Shown here piece by piece: positions 33,338 through 42,644 of a DNA stretch of 64,000 nucleotides. The position numbers and the translations under genes are program-made. Origin of the DNA: CAYPNP01 sp964412195. Lineage in GTDB: Bacteria; Acidobacteriota; JAAYUB01. The stretch lies in the NCBI GenBank assembly GCA_964412195.1, contig CAYPNP010000010.1:113861-177860 (forward strand). Direction: 5' to 3'. The stretch's first letter is position 1. Every line of letters begins with the position of its first letter. The notes under the pieces are model-generated. The model was not told the origin of the DNA and searched no databases. It saw only the letters and a list, made by a program, of their open reading frames with translations.

Positions 33338-33417
33338 ATTTCGTGTGGTTGGTGTGGTTCGTGGTTCCGATTCCAGATTGCGGATCCTTTCATGTGTCTC
33401 GTGTATTTCGTGGTTGG
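33338..33417. repeat. TTTCGTGTGTTTCGTG-type repeat, two copies
   Basis: TATTTCGTGTGGTTGGTGTG (33338-33357, running to 33367) and TTTCATGTGTCTCGTGTATT (33388-33407, running to 33417), each ending TTCGTGGTT. Members of the same family are at 9731, 9817, 15570 (inverse) and 31399. Confidence 0.65.
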
Positions 33418-33437
33418 TTTCCTGGTCCGTTTCGCGG

Positions 33438-34427
33438 TCAGTTCCGGGTGAGCTGCTCGAGGGCGGTGCGGACCTGCGGCGCCTGCGGGCTGTCGGGCGC
33501 CTTCTCCAGGTACGCCTCCAGCTCCGCCGCCATCCGCTGGAACTGCTTCCGCTGCTGATAGAGTCTGGCCAGCAGCAGGTGGACGTCCGGCCCGGTGTGC
33601 TCCAGGGAGACCGCCCGGCGCCAATGCGACTCGGCTTCGTCCAGGCGCCCGGCCAGGTAATCCAGCCGGCCCAGGTCGACGCGCGGCTCCCCCTCCTCGG
33701 GATAGAGCAGGACGGTCTCCTCCAGGATCCCGCGGGCCTCCTCCCCCCGCGCCGTCGCCGCGCACACCTCGGCCAGGTTCAGCCGGGCCAGCAGGTCGCG
33801 CGAGTCGAGGCGGAGGCACTCCCGGAAGGCCCGCTCGGCCCCCGCGGCGTCGTCGGCGCAGCGGCAGGCGACGCCCAGCCCCTGCCAGGCCTTGACGAAC
33901 GGCGGGTGGCGCTCGATCGCCTTCCGGAAACGCTCGATGGCCTTGTCGTATTTTCCGGCCTGGAGCTCCGTCTCCCCGCGGGTGTACTCCTTCCAGGCCT
34001 TCTCGGGGATCTTCAGCTCGGCCACGGACACGGTGGGGGAGTTCGGGATCGCCTTCGCCTCCATGACCGGCCGCATCCGGATCTCCACGCGCTGGAAGCC
34101 GGTCCCCCGCTCCACGGCCTCCACCGAATCATCCACCGGCCGGTAGCCGTCCAGCTGGGCCGTCAGCCGGTACCGTCCCGGCACCACCTCATGGAAGCGG
34201 AACCGGCCGTCGCTGCCCGTGACCGTTTCCGCGACCAGCTCCGACCGCTTGTAGAGCCGCACGGTGGGAGTGCCGGTCAGGGGGGCCCCGCTCTCCGAGC
34301 GGACCACGCCCTCGATGGTGAGGGGCGTGGAGCGCGGCCGCGGCGTCCCGGCGGACCGGACCTGGGCCAGCGCGGCCACGGCCAGCAGGCACCCGAAAAC
34401 CAAGATGGCGGAATGTCTCCGGTTCAA
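33438..34427 (-). CDS. Tandem paralogue 4: secreted Ig-like domain plus TPR protein
   Basis: 329 residues. Signal peptide (AILVFGCLLAVAALAQ), then a carboxypeptidase-regulatory/transthyretin-like beta domain at about 35-125 (TIEGVVRSESGAPLTGTPTVRLY, GSDGRFRFHEVVPGRYRL), then TPR helices from about 145 to the end (WKEYTRGETELQAGKYDKAI, AWQGLGVACRCADDA, LDSRDLLARLNLAEVCAA). It starts at a TTG with AGGAG 7 nt upstream, 10 bases after the preceding paralogue. The Ig-like part probably binds a surface or polymer ligand and the TPR part a partner. Last of four tandem paralogues; most like its neighbour at 34438. Confidence 0.72.
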   Translation of the reverse strand: MNRRHSAILVFGCLLAVAALAQVRSAGTPRPRSTPLTIEGVVRSESGAPLTGTPTVRLYKRSELVAETVTGSDGRFRFHEVVPGRYRLTAQLDGYRPVDDSVEAVERGTGFQRVEIRMRPVMEAKAIPNSPTVSVAELKIPEKAWKEYTRGETELQAGKYDKAIERFRKAIERHPPFVKAWQGLGVACRCADDAAGAERAFRECLRLDSRDLLARLNLAEVCAATARGEEARGILEETVLLYPEEGEPRVDLGRLDYLAGRLDEAESHWRRAVSLEHTGPDVHLLLARLYQQRKQFQRMAAELEAYLEKAPDSPQAPQVRTALEQLTRN

Positions 34428-34437
34428 TTGTCGCTCC

Positions 34438-35427
34438 TCATTGCTTTCGGATCGACTCCAAGGCGGCGCGGACCTGGGGCGCCTGCGGGCTGTCGGGCGC
34501 CTTCTCCAGGTAGGCCTCCAGCTCCGCCGCCATTCGCTGGTACTGCTTCCGTCGCTGGTAGAGCTTGGCCAGCAACAGGTGGACGTCCGGTTTCGTGTGG
34601 CGCAGGTCGACCGCCCGGCGCCAATGCGATTCGGCTTCGTCCAGCCGCCCGGCCAGGTAGTCCAGCCGGCCCAGGTCCACCCGGGGTTCCCCCTCCTCCG
34701 GGTACAGGAGGACAGTCTCCTCCAGCAGTCCTCGCGCTTCCTCGCTCCGGGCCGTGGCGGCGCATACCTCCGCCAGATTCAGGCGGGCCAGGAGGTCGCG
34801 CGGGTTGAGGCGGAGGCATTCCCGGAAAGCCCGTTCGGCCCCCGCGGGGTTGTCGTCGCAGCGGCAGGCAATTCCCAGCCCCTGCCACGCCCGGAGGAAA
34901 GCGGCGCATACTTCGATGGCATTCGAATAATGCCCGATGGCCTTGGCCCACTTGCCCGCCTTAAGGTCGCTCTCCCCGCGGTTGTATTCTTTCCAGGCTT
35001 TTTCCGGGATCTTCAACTCGTCCACGGCCACGCTGGTCGAGTCCGGAACCGGATTCGATTCCACAATCGGCCGCAGACGGATCTCCACGCGTTGGAATCC
35101 GGTCCCGCGATCGGTCATTTCGATCGAATCCTCCAACGGCTGGTACCCCTCGAGCTCGGCGGTCAGGCGGTAGCGGCCCGGATTCACTTCCGAAAAACGG
35201 AACCGGCCGTCGCTGCCGGTGACGGTCTCTGCGACCAGTTCCATGCGCCGGTAGAGCCGCACCGTGGGGGTCCCCTTGAGGGGAGCCCCGCTCTCCGTGC
35301 GGACCAATCCCTCGATGCTCAGGAGCACGACATGCGGTTTGAGAGTGCCTGCAGATCTGGTCTGGGCCGGCGCCATCACGTTGAACCATCCGGCGAGCAT
35401 CATGATCACGATCCAACTCCGTCTCAT
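34438..35427 (-). CDS. Tandem paralogue 3: secreted Ig-like domain plus TPR protein
   Basis: 329 residues, the same length and domain order as the gene at 33438, with long stretches of near identity (CLRLNPRDLLARLNLAEVC; ETVLLYPEEGEPRVDLGRL). Signal peptide with core WIVIMMLAGWFNVMA. Ig-like domain (LLSIEGLVRTESGAPLKGTP, GRFRFSEVNPGRYRL) and TPRs follow (EYNRGESDLKAGKWAKAIGH). ATG with GAGGAGGAG upstream; the next paralogue's stop is 9 bases upstream. The high identity with 33438 suggests recent duplication. Confidence 0.72.
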   Translation of the reverse strand: MRRSWIVIMMLAGWFNVMAPAQTRSAGTLKPHVVLLSIEGLVRTESGAPLKGTPTVRLYRRMELVAETVTGSDGRFRFSEVNPGRYRLTAELEGYQPLEDSIEMTDRGTGFQRVEIRLRPIVESNPVPDSTSVAVDELKIPEKAWKEYNRGESDLKAGKWAKAIGHYSNAIEVCAAFLRAWQGLGIACRCDDNPAGAERAFRECLRLNPRDLLARLNLAEVCAATARSEEARGLLEETVLLYPEEGEPRVDLGRLDYLAGRLDEAESHWRRAVDLRHTKPDVHLLLAKLYQRRKQYQRMAAELEAYLEKAPDSPQAPQVRAALESIRKQ

Positions 35428-35436
35428 GGCTCCTCC

Positions 35437-36426
35437 TCATGGCTTCCGGATCGACGCCAGCGTGGCGCGGACCTGGCCGGCGTACGGACCGCCGGGGTCC
35501 TGCCGGAGATACTCCTCCAGCTCCGATACCAGCGCCGCCACCTGCCGCCGCTGCAGGTAGAGCCTGGCCAGCAGCAGGTGGACCTCGGGCCGGGCCCGGG
35601 GCAGCGCGGCGGCCTGTTTCCACTCTGCCTCGGCCTCATCCAGCCGGCCCGCCTGGAAGTGCAGCTTGCCCAGATCCTGGTGGGGGTCCGGCTCAGCCGG
35701 ATGCAGGGCCACGGTTTCGTCCAGCAGGCGCCGCGCCTCCTCCCCCCGGCCGGTAGCGGCGCAGAGCTCGGCCAGGTTCAGCCGGGCGCGCAGGTTGGGC
35801 GGATCGCGGCGCAGGCACTCCTGCAGCGCCCCCCTGGCGCCGGCCGCATCGCCCAGCCCGCGGAGAGCGACGCCCAGCCCCAGCCACGCCGCGGGAAAGT
35901 CGTCATGGGCTTCGAGGGCGCGGCGGAAATGCCCGGCGGCGTCGGCGTACTTGCCTCTCTGCAGACTCTCCTCCCCGCGGTCGGATTCCCGGCGGGCCTT
36001 CTTAGGAATCTGCAATGACTCCAGGGACACCGTCGGCGGGCCGAACCGGACGACCGCGGACGGGTCCGGCCGCAGCCGGATCTCCAGCCGCTGGATCGTG
36101 CCGCCCCGGCCCGACAGCTCCACGGTATCCTCCGAGCGCTGGAAGCTGTCCGCCCGCACGGTGAGCCGGTAGCGGCCGGTGGGAACCTCCGGAAACTGGA
36201 ACCGGCCGTCGGCGCCGGTGACGCATTCCCGGAGCAGGTCCGACTCCCGGTACAGCCGAACGACGGCGTGGGCGACGGGTTGCAGGGCCTCCGCCGCCTG
36301 GACCTGCCCTTCCAGGGTGAACGGCAGGGGCCGCGGGACGTAGGTGCTCCACGCGGGGCCCTGGCCCCACCCCGTCAAGGTGGCGAGTGCCCCGAAGACC
36401 ATGATCAGAAAGGTCCGGTTCCGCAT
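35437..36426 (-). CDS. Tandem paralogue 2: secreted Ig-like domain plus TPR protein
   Basis: 329 residues from the ATG at 36426 (MRNRTFLIMVFGALATL), the start that restores the signal peptide and the family length; the open frame continues 54 codons upstream without one. Ig-like domain (FTLEGQVQAAEALQPVAHAV, GADGRFQFPEVPTGRYRL), then TPRs (RESDRGEESLQRGKYADAAG, AWLGLGVALRGLGDAAGA). More diverged from the copies at 33438 and 34438 than those are from each other. Upstream ribosome site weak (GCAGG). 237 bases of featureless DNA separate it from the first paralogue. Confidence 0.7.
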   Translation of the reverse strand: MRNRTFLIMVFGALATLTGWGQGPAWSTYVPRPLPFTLEGQVQAAEALQPVAHAVVRLYRESDLLRECVTGADGRFQFPEVPTGRYRLTVRADSFQRSEDTVELSGRGGTIQRLEIRLRPDPSAVVRFGPPTVSLESLQIPKKARRESDRGEESLQRGKYADAAGHFRRALEAHDDFPAAWLGLGVALRGLGDAAGARGALQECLRRDPPNLRARLNLAELCAATGRGEEARRLLDETVALHPAEPDPHQDLGKLHFQAGRLDEAEAEWKQAAALPRARPEVHLLLARLYLQRRQVAALVSELEEYLRQDPGGPYAGQVRATLASIRKP

Positions 36427-36663
36427 GCCGCCTGCCCCGCCGCGTCCCGCCCGGGTTCTTCCGGGAGGGACCCGGGCGGCTGCCGCGCCGGGCGGGCAGG
36501 CCATCCCGGCGGCGGACCCCCGTAAGAGGAATGAATATGGAAAACCCTCACGCCGGCGGCGCGATGCACTCATGACCCCTCCGTCCACAGCCTGGCAATC
36601 CGGCCCCCGAGGAAATCGCTGGAGGTATAGATGCGGGGGGAGCCGGCGAAATTCACCGATTGG

Positions 36664-37668
36664 TCATTGTTTCTTCATTTTGGACAGGGCTTCCCGGACC
36701 TGGGCGGCGTACGGGCCGTCGGGCGCTTCCCGCAGGTAGTCCTCCAGGGCCTGCACCATCTGGGGGAACTGCTGCCGCTGGAGGTAGATCTTCGCCAGCA
36801 GCATGCAGGCGTCCGGGGCGGCGTCCTTCAGGTCGACGGCCTTGCGGCATTCCGCCTCCGCCTGGTCGAGCCGTCCCGCGTCGACGTACACCTTCCCGAG
36901 GGCCACGTGCGGCTCCCCCTCCTTCGGGTGGATCAGGATCGTCGCCTCCAGCAGCTGGATCGCTTCCTCCTGCCGGCCGGTGGCGGCATACAGGTCCGCC
37001 AGGTTGAGCCGGGCGTACAGGTAGGCGTCGTCCTGGCGGAGGCACTCCCGGTATTCCTTCTCGGCCGACACCGGGTCGCCCGCCAGCCGGTACGCCAGGC
37101 CCAGGTCGCTGCGGGCCTCGCAGAAGGCCGGGTACGCCTCGACCGCCTTGCGGAAGCACTTGATGGCGTCGGCGTATTTCTGCTCCTTGAGCTTCTCCTT
37201 GCCCTTGCGGTACTCCTTGTCGGCTTTTTCCGGGACCTGCAGCTGCGCCACCGACACCGTGGTCGCGGCGGCGATGACGTTGGGATTGGCCTCGGGTTTC
37301 AGCTCGATCATCACCCGCCGGGTGTTGCCCCCCCGGCCGAGGAATTCCACTGCCTGCTGCGCCTCCTCGTACCCGCGCAACTTGATCACGAGGCGGTACT
37401 TGCCGGTGTAGATGTTGCTGATCTGGAACCGGCCGTCCAGATCGGTGAACGTCTCCTGCAGCAGATCATCATTCTCGTTGTAGAGCTGGACGAAAGGAGA
37501 GGAAACGATCTTGTTCCCGCCGCCCAGCTTGACCGTGCCTTCGATGACGCAGGGCTGGGCCTTCGGACGGGGCTGCTGCGGCGGCGTCTGCGCCGACGCG
37601 ATCCCCCCCAGCAGAAGGGCCATCCCGACGATCCATCCCGCCGAAACCTTGCCTGGCCTGGTATTCAT
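36664..37668 (-). CDS. Tandem paralogue 1: secreted Ig-like domain plus TPR protein
   Basis: 334 residues. Signal peptide (VSAGWIVGMALLLGGIASAQ), Gln/Pro-rich spacer, Ig-like domain (CVIEGTVKLGGGNKIVSSPFV, DLDGRFQISNIYTGKYRL), then TPR helices (EYRKGKEKLKEQKYADAIKC, RSDLGLAYRLAGDPVSAEKE, LYARLNLADLYAATGRQEEA). ATG with AGGAG about 7 nt upstream. It is the most diverged member and probably the founder of the array. The array lies just downstream of the eight-PAS histidine kinase on the same strand, with a 242-base gap. Confidence 0.72.
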   Translation of the reverse strand: MNTRPGKVSAGWIVGMALLLGGIASAQTPPQQPRPKAQPCVIEGTVKLGGGNKIVSSPFVQLYNENDDLLQETFTDLDGRFQISNIYTGKYRLVIKLRGYEEAQQAVEFLGRGGNTRRVMIELKPEANPNVIAAATTVSVAQLQVPEKADKEYRKGKEKLKEQKYADAIKCFRKAVEAYPAFCEARSDLGLAYRLAGDPVSAEKEYRECLRQDDAYLYARLNLADLYAATGRQEEAIQLLEATILIHPKEGEPHVALGKVYVDAGRLDQAEAECRKAVDLKDAAPDACMLLAKIYLQRQQFPQMVQALEDYLREAPDGPYAAQVREALSKMKKQ

Positions 37669-37910
37669 GCTCGCTCCTGGACGACCGGGTTTACCCGCCG
37701 CGGCAGCTCCCGTCCCCGCCTTTCCGTCCGGACCGACGGCGCGGCGCGGGAGCCGCCATCGGCTTCCCCCCCTTCATATCACATTGGAGTGATCCGGGGA
37801 AGCCCGGGTTCACTCCGCAGCGGATCGGGAAATCGCGCCCCGGTATCCGCGCCGCCCCCTGCGTTCCGGACAGGCCGGTCGGGACGGCGGCCGCCGCATG
37901 GGGGGGCCGC

Positions 37911-40900
37911 TCAGCCGCGCCCCGCCGGACCGAAACTCCCGCCCGGCAGCGCGACCCGGAAGGCGGCGCCGGTCCCCGGCCCCGGCTCCAGCGTCAGCTG
38001 CCCCGACATCGCCCCCACGAGTTTCCGGGCGATGGGCAGCCCGATCCCGGTCCCGCCCTGGGTGGACTTGGTGGTGAAGAACAGGTCGAAGATCTTTTCC
38101 GCGTACTCTGGCGGAATGCCGGGGCCGGAGTCCTGCACCTCCACGAAGACCTGTCCCTCCGCCATCCCCGTGCGGACCTGAATGACGCCCCGGTCCTCCA
38201 CGGCGTCCAGGGCGTTGGAGAAGATGGCCAGAAACACCTGCATCAGGTCCCCCTGCCGCACCCGGACCGGCGGAAGGTCCGACGCGAAGTCCCGCATCAA
38301 CTCTACGTTTTGCAACCGGCCCTGCAGGCGCATCATCTCAATCGACCGTTCCACCGCCTCGTTCATTTGGACCGGCCGGATCTCATAGCTGGCCTGCCGG
38401 ACGAACGAGAGCATCCCGTCGGTGATGGACTTGCACCGCAGGACCTCCTCCCGGATGATTTCCAGGTACTCCCGGGTCCCCTCGGGGTCATGCGGCCCGT
38501 CGATCCGGGACAGCAGGCCCTCCGCGCACCCGGAGATGGTGGCGAGTGGATTGTTGATCTCGTGGGCGACGCCCGCCGCCAGCTGCCCGACCGCCGCCAG
38601 CCGCTCGCTGACGATCAGGCGGATCTCGCTTTCCCGCTTCTCGGTGATGTCCTTGGCGATCTGGATGCAGCCGGAGAAACCGTCCGCCCCGGCGCTCAGC
38701 GGGAAGGTGTGGACCTCGAAGACCCTGGACCGCCGGGCGTCGGTGACCTCGCCGGAGGCCGGCGCCATCGTCGCCAGGCTCTCTTCCAACGGGCAGTCCG
38801 CGGCGGGGGCGCCCGCCGCGTGGAATAGCTCGCCGCACTTCTTCCCGATCGCCTCCTCCGCCGACCAGCCGAAGTACTCCAGGAAGGCCCGGTTGGCCCT
38901 TTTCACGGAGAGGTCCCGCTCATGGATGGAGATCAGGTCGGTGATGGCGTCGAACGTGTCCTGCCACAGCTTCCGGGAGTCGCTGAGGACCTTGAGCCTC
39001 TCCAGCTCCAGCCGCTCGGCCTCCAGTCGCTTCCGCTCGGTGATGTCACGGATGATGACCGTCACGGCCGGCCGGTCTTGAAATGTCATCGGAAACGCCG
39101 CGGACTCCACCGGCACCGATTGGCCGTCCAGACGGAGCATCCGCAATTCCTGCTTCGGGGCAATGCCCTGGTGATACGCGGCCTCCATGCGCCGGGCCAC
39201 GAGCTCCCGGTCGTCCGGGTGGATCAGCTCCAGCACGCTCCGGCCGATGAACCGCTCCGTCGCCTCCGCGCTGTAGAGCCGGAGGGCGGACGGATTGGCG
39301 TACACGAACCGGCCCTCCTGGTGCACGACGATGGCGTCGGGCGACAGCTCCACCAGCGAGCGGTAGCGCGCCTCGCTGGCCCGCAGGGCCCCTTCCGCCT
39401 GCTTGAGGTCCGAGATGTCCAGGAAGGCCCCCACGGCGCCGCGCGGGCGGCCGGACTCGTCGAAGAGGGGCGCCGCATGGCTGAGCAGGGTGACCCGGCA
39501 GCCGTCCTGCCGCGTCACTTCGAGGATCTGGCCGTTGACCCGCTCGCCCCGGACGGCCCGCTGCATCGGCAGCTCGTCGACCGGCAGCTCCCGCCCGTCC
39601 TGCATGGGACGGTAGCGGGCGGGAGCGCGGTCGGCCGTCCGGCGCAGCGAGAGTTCGCCCCCGGGCCCCACGCCCAGGAGTTCCTCGTTGGCCGGATTGC
39701 CGTGGATGTGACGGCCCTCCGGGTCTTCGGCGATGGCGATGCCGATGGGAACCGTTTCAAACACCGTTTCCAGTTCCTGCACCTTGCGGCGCAGTTCCCG
39801 GTTGAGCTGCTCGATCCGATCCACCGACTTCTTTTGCTCGGTGACGTCCATGAACAGGACGGCGAACTGCCTGGGCGCGTTGGCGAAGGCCACCACCTCG
39901 TAGTGGCGGCCGAGAGCCGCCGAGTAGTTCACGAAGTGGGCCGATTGGCCCGTGAGGGCTACCTCGCCGAAACGGTGGATCCAGTAAGGATCTTCCCCGG
40001 GCAGCACCTCCCTGACGGTCCGGCCGATCACGTCGGCCCGCTTCAAGCCGGTCAGCCGCTCGAACGCCGGATTCACTTCCAGGAACAGATAATCGCACGG
40101 CGTTCCGTCCTCGCCGCAGATGACCTCATGGATGGAGAAGCCTTCGGACATGGTCCGGAAGACCGTGCGGTAGCGCTCCTCGCTTTCGCGCAGCGCCTCT
40201 TCCATCCGCCGGAGTTCCGTGACGTCCTGGATTGCGACCGCGCTGGCGGTCACCTTTCCGAAAGCGTCCAGGACCGGGGCGGCGCTGTTGAGGATCAACC
40301 GGCGTTCGCCGTCGAACCGCTGGATCTCCATCAGCTGGCCGATCACCGTCCGGCCCTGCTGCACGGCCTGCGCGGAGGCCCATTCCTCGGGCCGGACCGG
40401 TTGTTTCGAATCCGCCCACCAGGCCTTGTAGGCGGCGTAGTCGCCGATTTGGTCCGTCCGTGGCCGCGTCCCGCCCCAGATTTCATCATACATGCGGTTG
40501 GCGTAGTGGGTCCCGCCCTGGGCGTCCGTGATCACCATCCCGACCGGCAGCGCTTCCATCACGGCTTCCAGGCGGTTCTTCTCGTTCACGGCCTCCTGGC
40601 GGGCGGATTCCAGGGCTTCCTGGGCCTGCTTCAGCGAACTGATGTCCAGGTTGATTCCCGCCCAGCAGGTGATCTCGCCTTGCTTGTTGCGCACGGGCAC
40701 GCCGCGGGCGAGAACCGGGTGCCACTTCCCGTCCACTCCGCGATATCGGTGCTCGATGTCCCACTGGCCGCCCGTCCGGACGCACTCCTTCCAGGCGGCG
40801 ATCGTCCGTTCGGCGTCATCCGGGTGCAGCACGTCGCCCCAGCCGAAGTTGGAACACTGCTCCTGGGTCTGCCCCACCAGTTTCAGGAAAGACTCGCTGG

Positions 40901-41789
40901 CGTATATGTTCCGGCCGTCCGGGGCGCAGACCCAGACGCCGAAGTCGATCGACTCCCCAATCGCCCGGTAAACACCCGCGCTCTCCTCCAGCGCCATCTG
41001 CGCGCGGCGCTTTTCGGTGACGTCGATGCAGATGCCGAGCATCCGGACGGGGTTGCCCCGGCTGTCGTACTCGCCCCGCCCCCGGGCGTCGATCCAGCGG
41101 ACCTGCCCGTCGGGCCGGACGATCCGGTATTCGCTGGCCAGGTCCGTGTGATGCTGCAAAGCCTGCTGGATCCTTGCGGAAGCAGCCTCGCGATCCTCGG
41201 GATGCAGAATGTCACGCCATGCGTCAAAGGATGCGGCAGACTTCCCGGGATCCAGCCCGAAGAGACGGAACAAGTGGTCGCACCAGCTCAGGCGCCCCGT
41301 GGGGATATCCCAATCCCACGTCCCCGCCCCCGCCGCCCGGTGGGCCATTTCCAGCCGTTCCTTGGCTTGTCGCAGATCTTCCTCCACCCGCTCGAGTCCG
41401 GCGCTCCGCCCGTCCGGGGCCTCGACGCGGCCGGTCGCCGTGCGGGACGGGTGCCTGGCCGGCCGTCGCGGGCCGGCGGCATCGTGAATCGCCAGAAGCG
41501 TCGCGGGCCGGCCCCGCACCTTCCGCTCCAGGGTCAGGCGGCAGGCCACCCGGACGACGGACCCGTCCTTCCGGGTGTTTTCCAGCTCTCCCTCCCAGAA
41601 ACCGCGGGCGGACAGGATCCGCCGGACCTCCGCGGGCGGGACGGGCGACCGGGTCTGCAGCAGCCGGCGGATGTCCTTCCCCGCGGCCTCCCCGGCGCCC
41701 CATCCGTAGAGCGCCTCCGCGCCCCCGCTCCAGTAGGCGACCCGGTATCCCGTGTCCAAAATCATGAGGCTGTCGTGGCGGATCGACAT
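37911..41789 (-). CDS. Eight-PAS cytoplasmic sensor histidine kinase
   Basis: 1292 residues with no transmembrane helix. Eight PAS/PAC units can be counted (about 1-105, 145-265, 270-390, 410-530, 535-650, 665-790, 795-915 and 930-1050), joined by helical connectors (LKQAQEALESARQEAVN, LRESEERYRTVF). The dimerisation/phosphoacceptor box has His1076 in VAHEINNPLATI; the ATP-binding domain shows FSNALDAVED with Asn1192, DSGPGIP near 1220 and GGTGIGL near 1245. It has no receiver domain, and no response regulator is adjacent, so its partner is elsewhere. The many PAS units point to several small-ligand or redox inputs. ATG with GGGGAAG upstream; a TATAAT box is at 41834-41839. Confidence 0.88.
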   Translation of the reverse strand: MSIRHDSLMILDTGYRVAYWSGGAEALYGWGAGEAAGKDIRRLLQTRSPVPPAEVRRILSARGFWEGELENTRKDGSVVRVACRLTLERKVRGRPATLLAIHDAAGPRRPARHPSRTATGRVEAPDGRSAGLERVEEDLRQAKERLEMAHRAAGAGTWDWDIPTGRLSWCDHLFRLFGLDPGKSAASFDAWRDILHPEDREAASARIQQALQHHTDLASEYRIVRPDGQVRWIDARGRGEYDSRGNPVRMLGICIDVTEKRRAQMALEESAGVYRAIGESIDFGVWVCAPDGRNIYASESFLKLVGQTQEQCSNFGWGDVLHPDDAERTIAAWKECVRTGGQWDIEHRYRGVDGKWHPVLARGVPVRNKQGEITCWAGINLDISSLKQAQEALESARQEAVNEKNRLEAVMEALPVGMVITDAQGGTHYANRMYDEIWGGTRPRTDQIGDYAAYKAWWADSKQPVRPEEWASAQAVQQGRTVIGQLMEIQRFDGERRLILNSAAPVLDAFGKVTASAVAIQDVTELRRMEEALRESEERYRTVFRTMSEGFSIHEVICGEDGTPCDYLFLEVNPAFERLTGLKRADVIGRTVREVLPGEDPYWIHRFGEVALTGQSAHFVNYSAALGRHYEVVAFANAPRQFAVLFMDVTEQKKSVDRIEQLNRELRRKVQELETVFETVPIGIAIAEDPEGRHIHGNPANEELLGVGPGGELSLRRTADRAPARYRPMQDGRELPVDELPMQRAVRGERVNGQILEVTRQDGCRVTLLSHAAPLFDESGRPRGAVGAFLDISDLKQAEGALRASEARYRSLVELSPDAIVVHQEGRFVYANPSALRLYSAEATERFIGRSVLELIHPDDRELVARRMEAAYHQGIAPKQELRMLRLDGQSVPVESAAFPMTFQDRPAVTVIIRDITERKRLEAERLELERLKVLSDSRKLWQDTFDAITDLISIHERDLSVKRANRAFLEYFGWSAEEAIGKKCGELFHAAGAPAADCPLEESLATMAPASGEVTDARRSRVFEVHTFPLSAGADGFSGCIQIAKDITEKRESEIRLIVSERLAAVGQLAAGVAHEINNPLATISGCAEGLLSRIDGPHDPEGTREYLEIIREEVLRCKSITDGMLSFVRQASYEIRPVQMNEAVERSIEMMRLQGRLQNVELMRDFASDLPPVRVRQGDLMQVFLAIFSNALDAVEDRGVIQVRTGMAEGQVFVEVQDSGPGIPPEYAEKIFDLFFTTKSTQGGTGIGLPIARKLVGAMSGQLTLEPGPGTGAAFRVALPGGSFGPAGRG

Positions 41790-41833
41790 GAGAACTTCCC
41801 CTATCGTCGAAAGCGGTGCAGGACGTTGTGGAC

Positions 41834-41839
41834 ATTATA
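41834..41839 (-). promoter_or_regulatory. -10 box upstream of the histidine kinase
   Basis: A consensus TATAAT on the minus strand 45 bases before the start codon. No convincing -35 lies at 16-18 bases; TTCAAC elements are present at other spacings. Confidence 0.4.
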
Positions 41840-41904
41840 TCCGGTCCCGGTTGAATCCGGGTTGAAATTCTAGATTTGTCGGGGACTTCGCGAGGGGCGA
41901 GGCG

Positions 41905-42504
41905 TCACATCCCCGCGTCGTGCAGGGTGAGGAAGTACCGGTGAAACCGGTCGTCCCCGGTCAGCTCGGGGTGGAAGCTGGTCCCCAGCAGGTTGCCCTG
42001 GCGCGCGGCGACGACGGCGCCGCCGGGGAGCCGGGCCAGGACCTCGACGCCCGCCCCGGCCGCCTCGATGCGCGGGGCGCGGATGAAGACGGCATGGAAC
42101 GGGCGGGCGGGGCCGGCCGCGCCTTCGAGGCCGGCCAGGGCGGGGACGTCCAGGTCGGCCTCGAAGCTGTCCACCTGCCGGCCGAAGGCGTTGCGCCGGA
42201 CCGTCACGTCCAGGAGGGCCGCGTGCGGCGGCTCGGGGCCGATGTCCCTGGCCAGCAGGATCAGGCCCGCGCAGGTGCCCCAGACCGGCTTGCCGGCCCG
42301 GGCCAGCTCCCGGACCGGCCCGATCAGGCCGTACTCCCGGGCCAGTTTGCCGATGGTGGTGCTCTCGCCGCCGGGCAGGATCAGTCCGTCCGCGTCCCGC
42401 AGGTCTTCGGGCAGGCGGACCTCGACGGCGTCGGCGCCGACGCTCCGCAGCATCGCGGCGTGCTCCCGGAAGTCGCCCTGCAGCGCCAGCACCCCGATCC
42501 TCAT
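41905..42504 (-). CDS. pdxT: Pyridoxal 5'-phosphate synthase glutaminase subunit
   Basis: A 199-residue class I glutamine amidotransferase that supplies ammonia to PdxS for PLP synthesis. The nucleophile is Cys78 in GTCAGL, with His178 and Glu180 in FHPE; LPGGES at about 44-49 is the family motif. Length and motifs are normal. It is downstream of pdxS on the same strand but 280 bases away, a gap that contains a palindromic repeat; the two are normally adjacent, so the repeat may have inserted into the operon. Confidence 0.93.
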   Translation of the reverse strand: MRIGVLALQGDFREHAAMLRSVGADAVEVRLPEDLRDADGLILPGGESTTIGKLAREYGLIGPVRELARAGKPVWGTCAGLILLARDIGPEPPHAALLDVTVRRNAFGRQVDSFEADLDVPALAGLEGAAGPARPFHAVFIRAPRIEAAGAGVEVLARLPGGAVVAARQGNLLGTSFHPELTGDDRFHRYFLTLHDAGM

Positions 42505-42550
42505 CCGCCCTCCCTCCTCTCCTTGCTGCTACGCAAGATTCCCACCAACC

Positions 42551-42644
42551 CATCCGCGTTCATCCGCGGAGATCCGCGTCCAATTCCTTTCCATCTGCGA
42601 TCTGTCATCCAGACGCGGATGAACGCGGATCTTCGCGGATTCAA
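42551..42644. repeat. ATCCGCG-type palindromic repeat between pdxS and pdxT
   Basis: CATCCGCGTTCATCCGCGGA on the left and GACGCGGATGAACGCGGATC on the right are approximate reverse complements. It is related to the outer arms of the 105-bp palindromes. Downstream at 42735-42775 is a CTCTGTGCCTCTGGGGTG phrase like those near 4856, 7574 and 31961. Confidence 0.6.

Noticed and set aside
38922..41873. Long plus-strand frame opposite the histidine kinase
   Set aside because: Antisense shadow of a GC-rich gene with full PAS and kinase domains on the minus strand.
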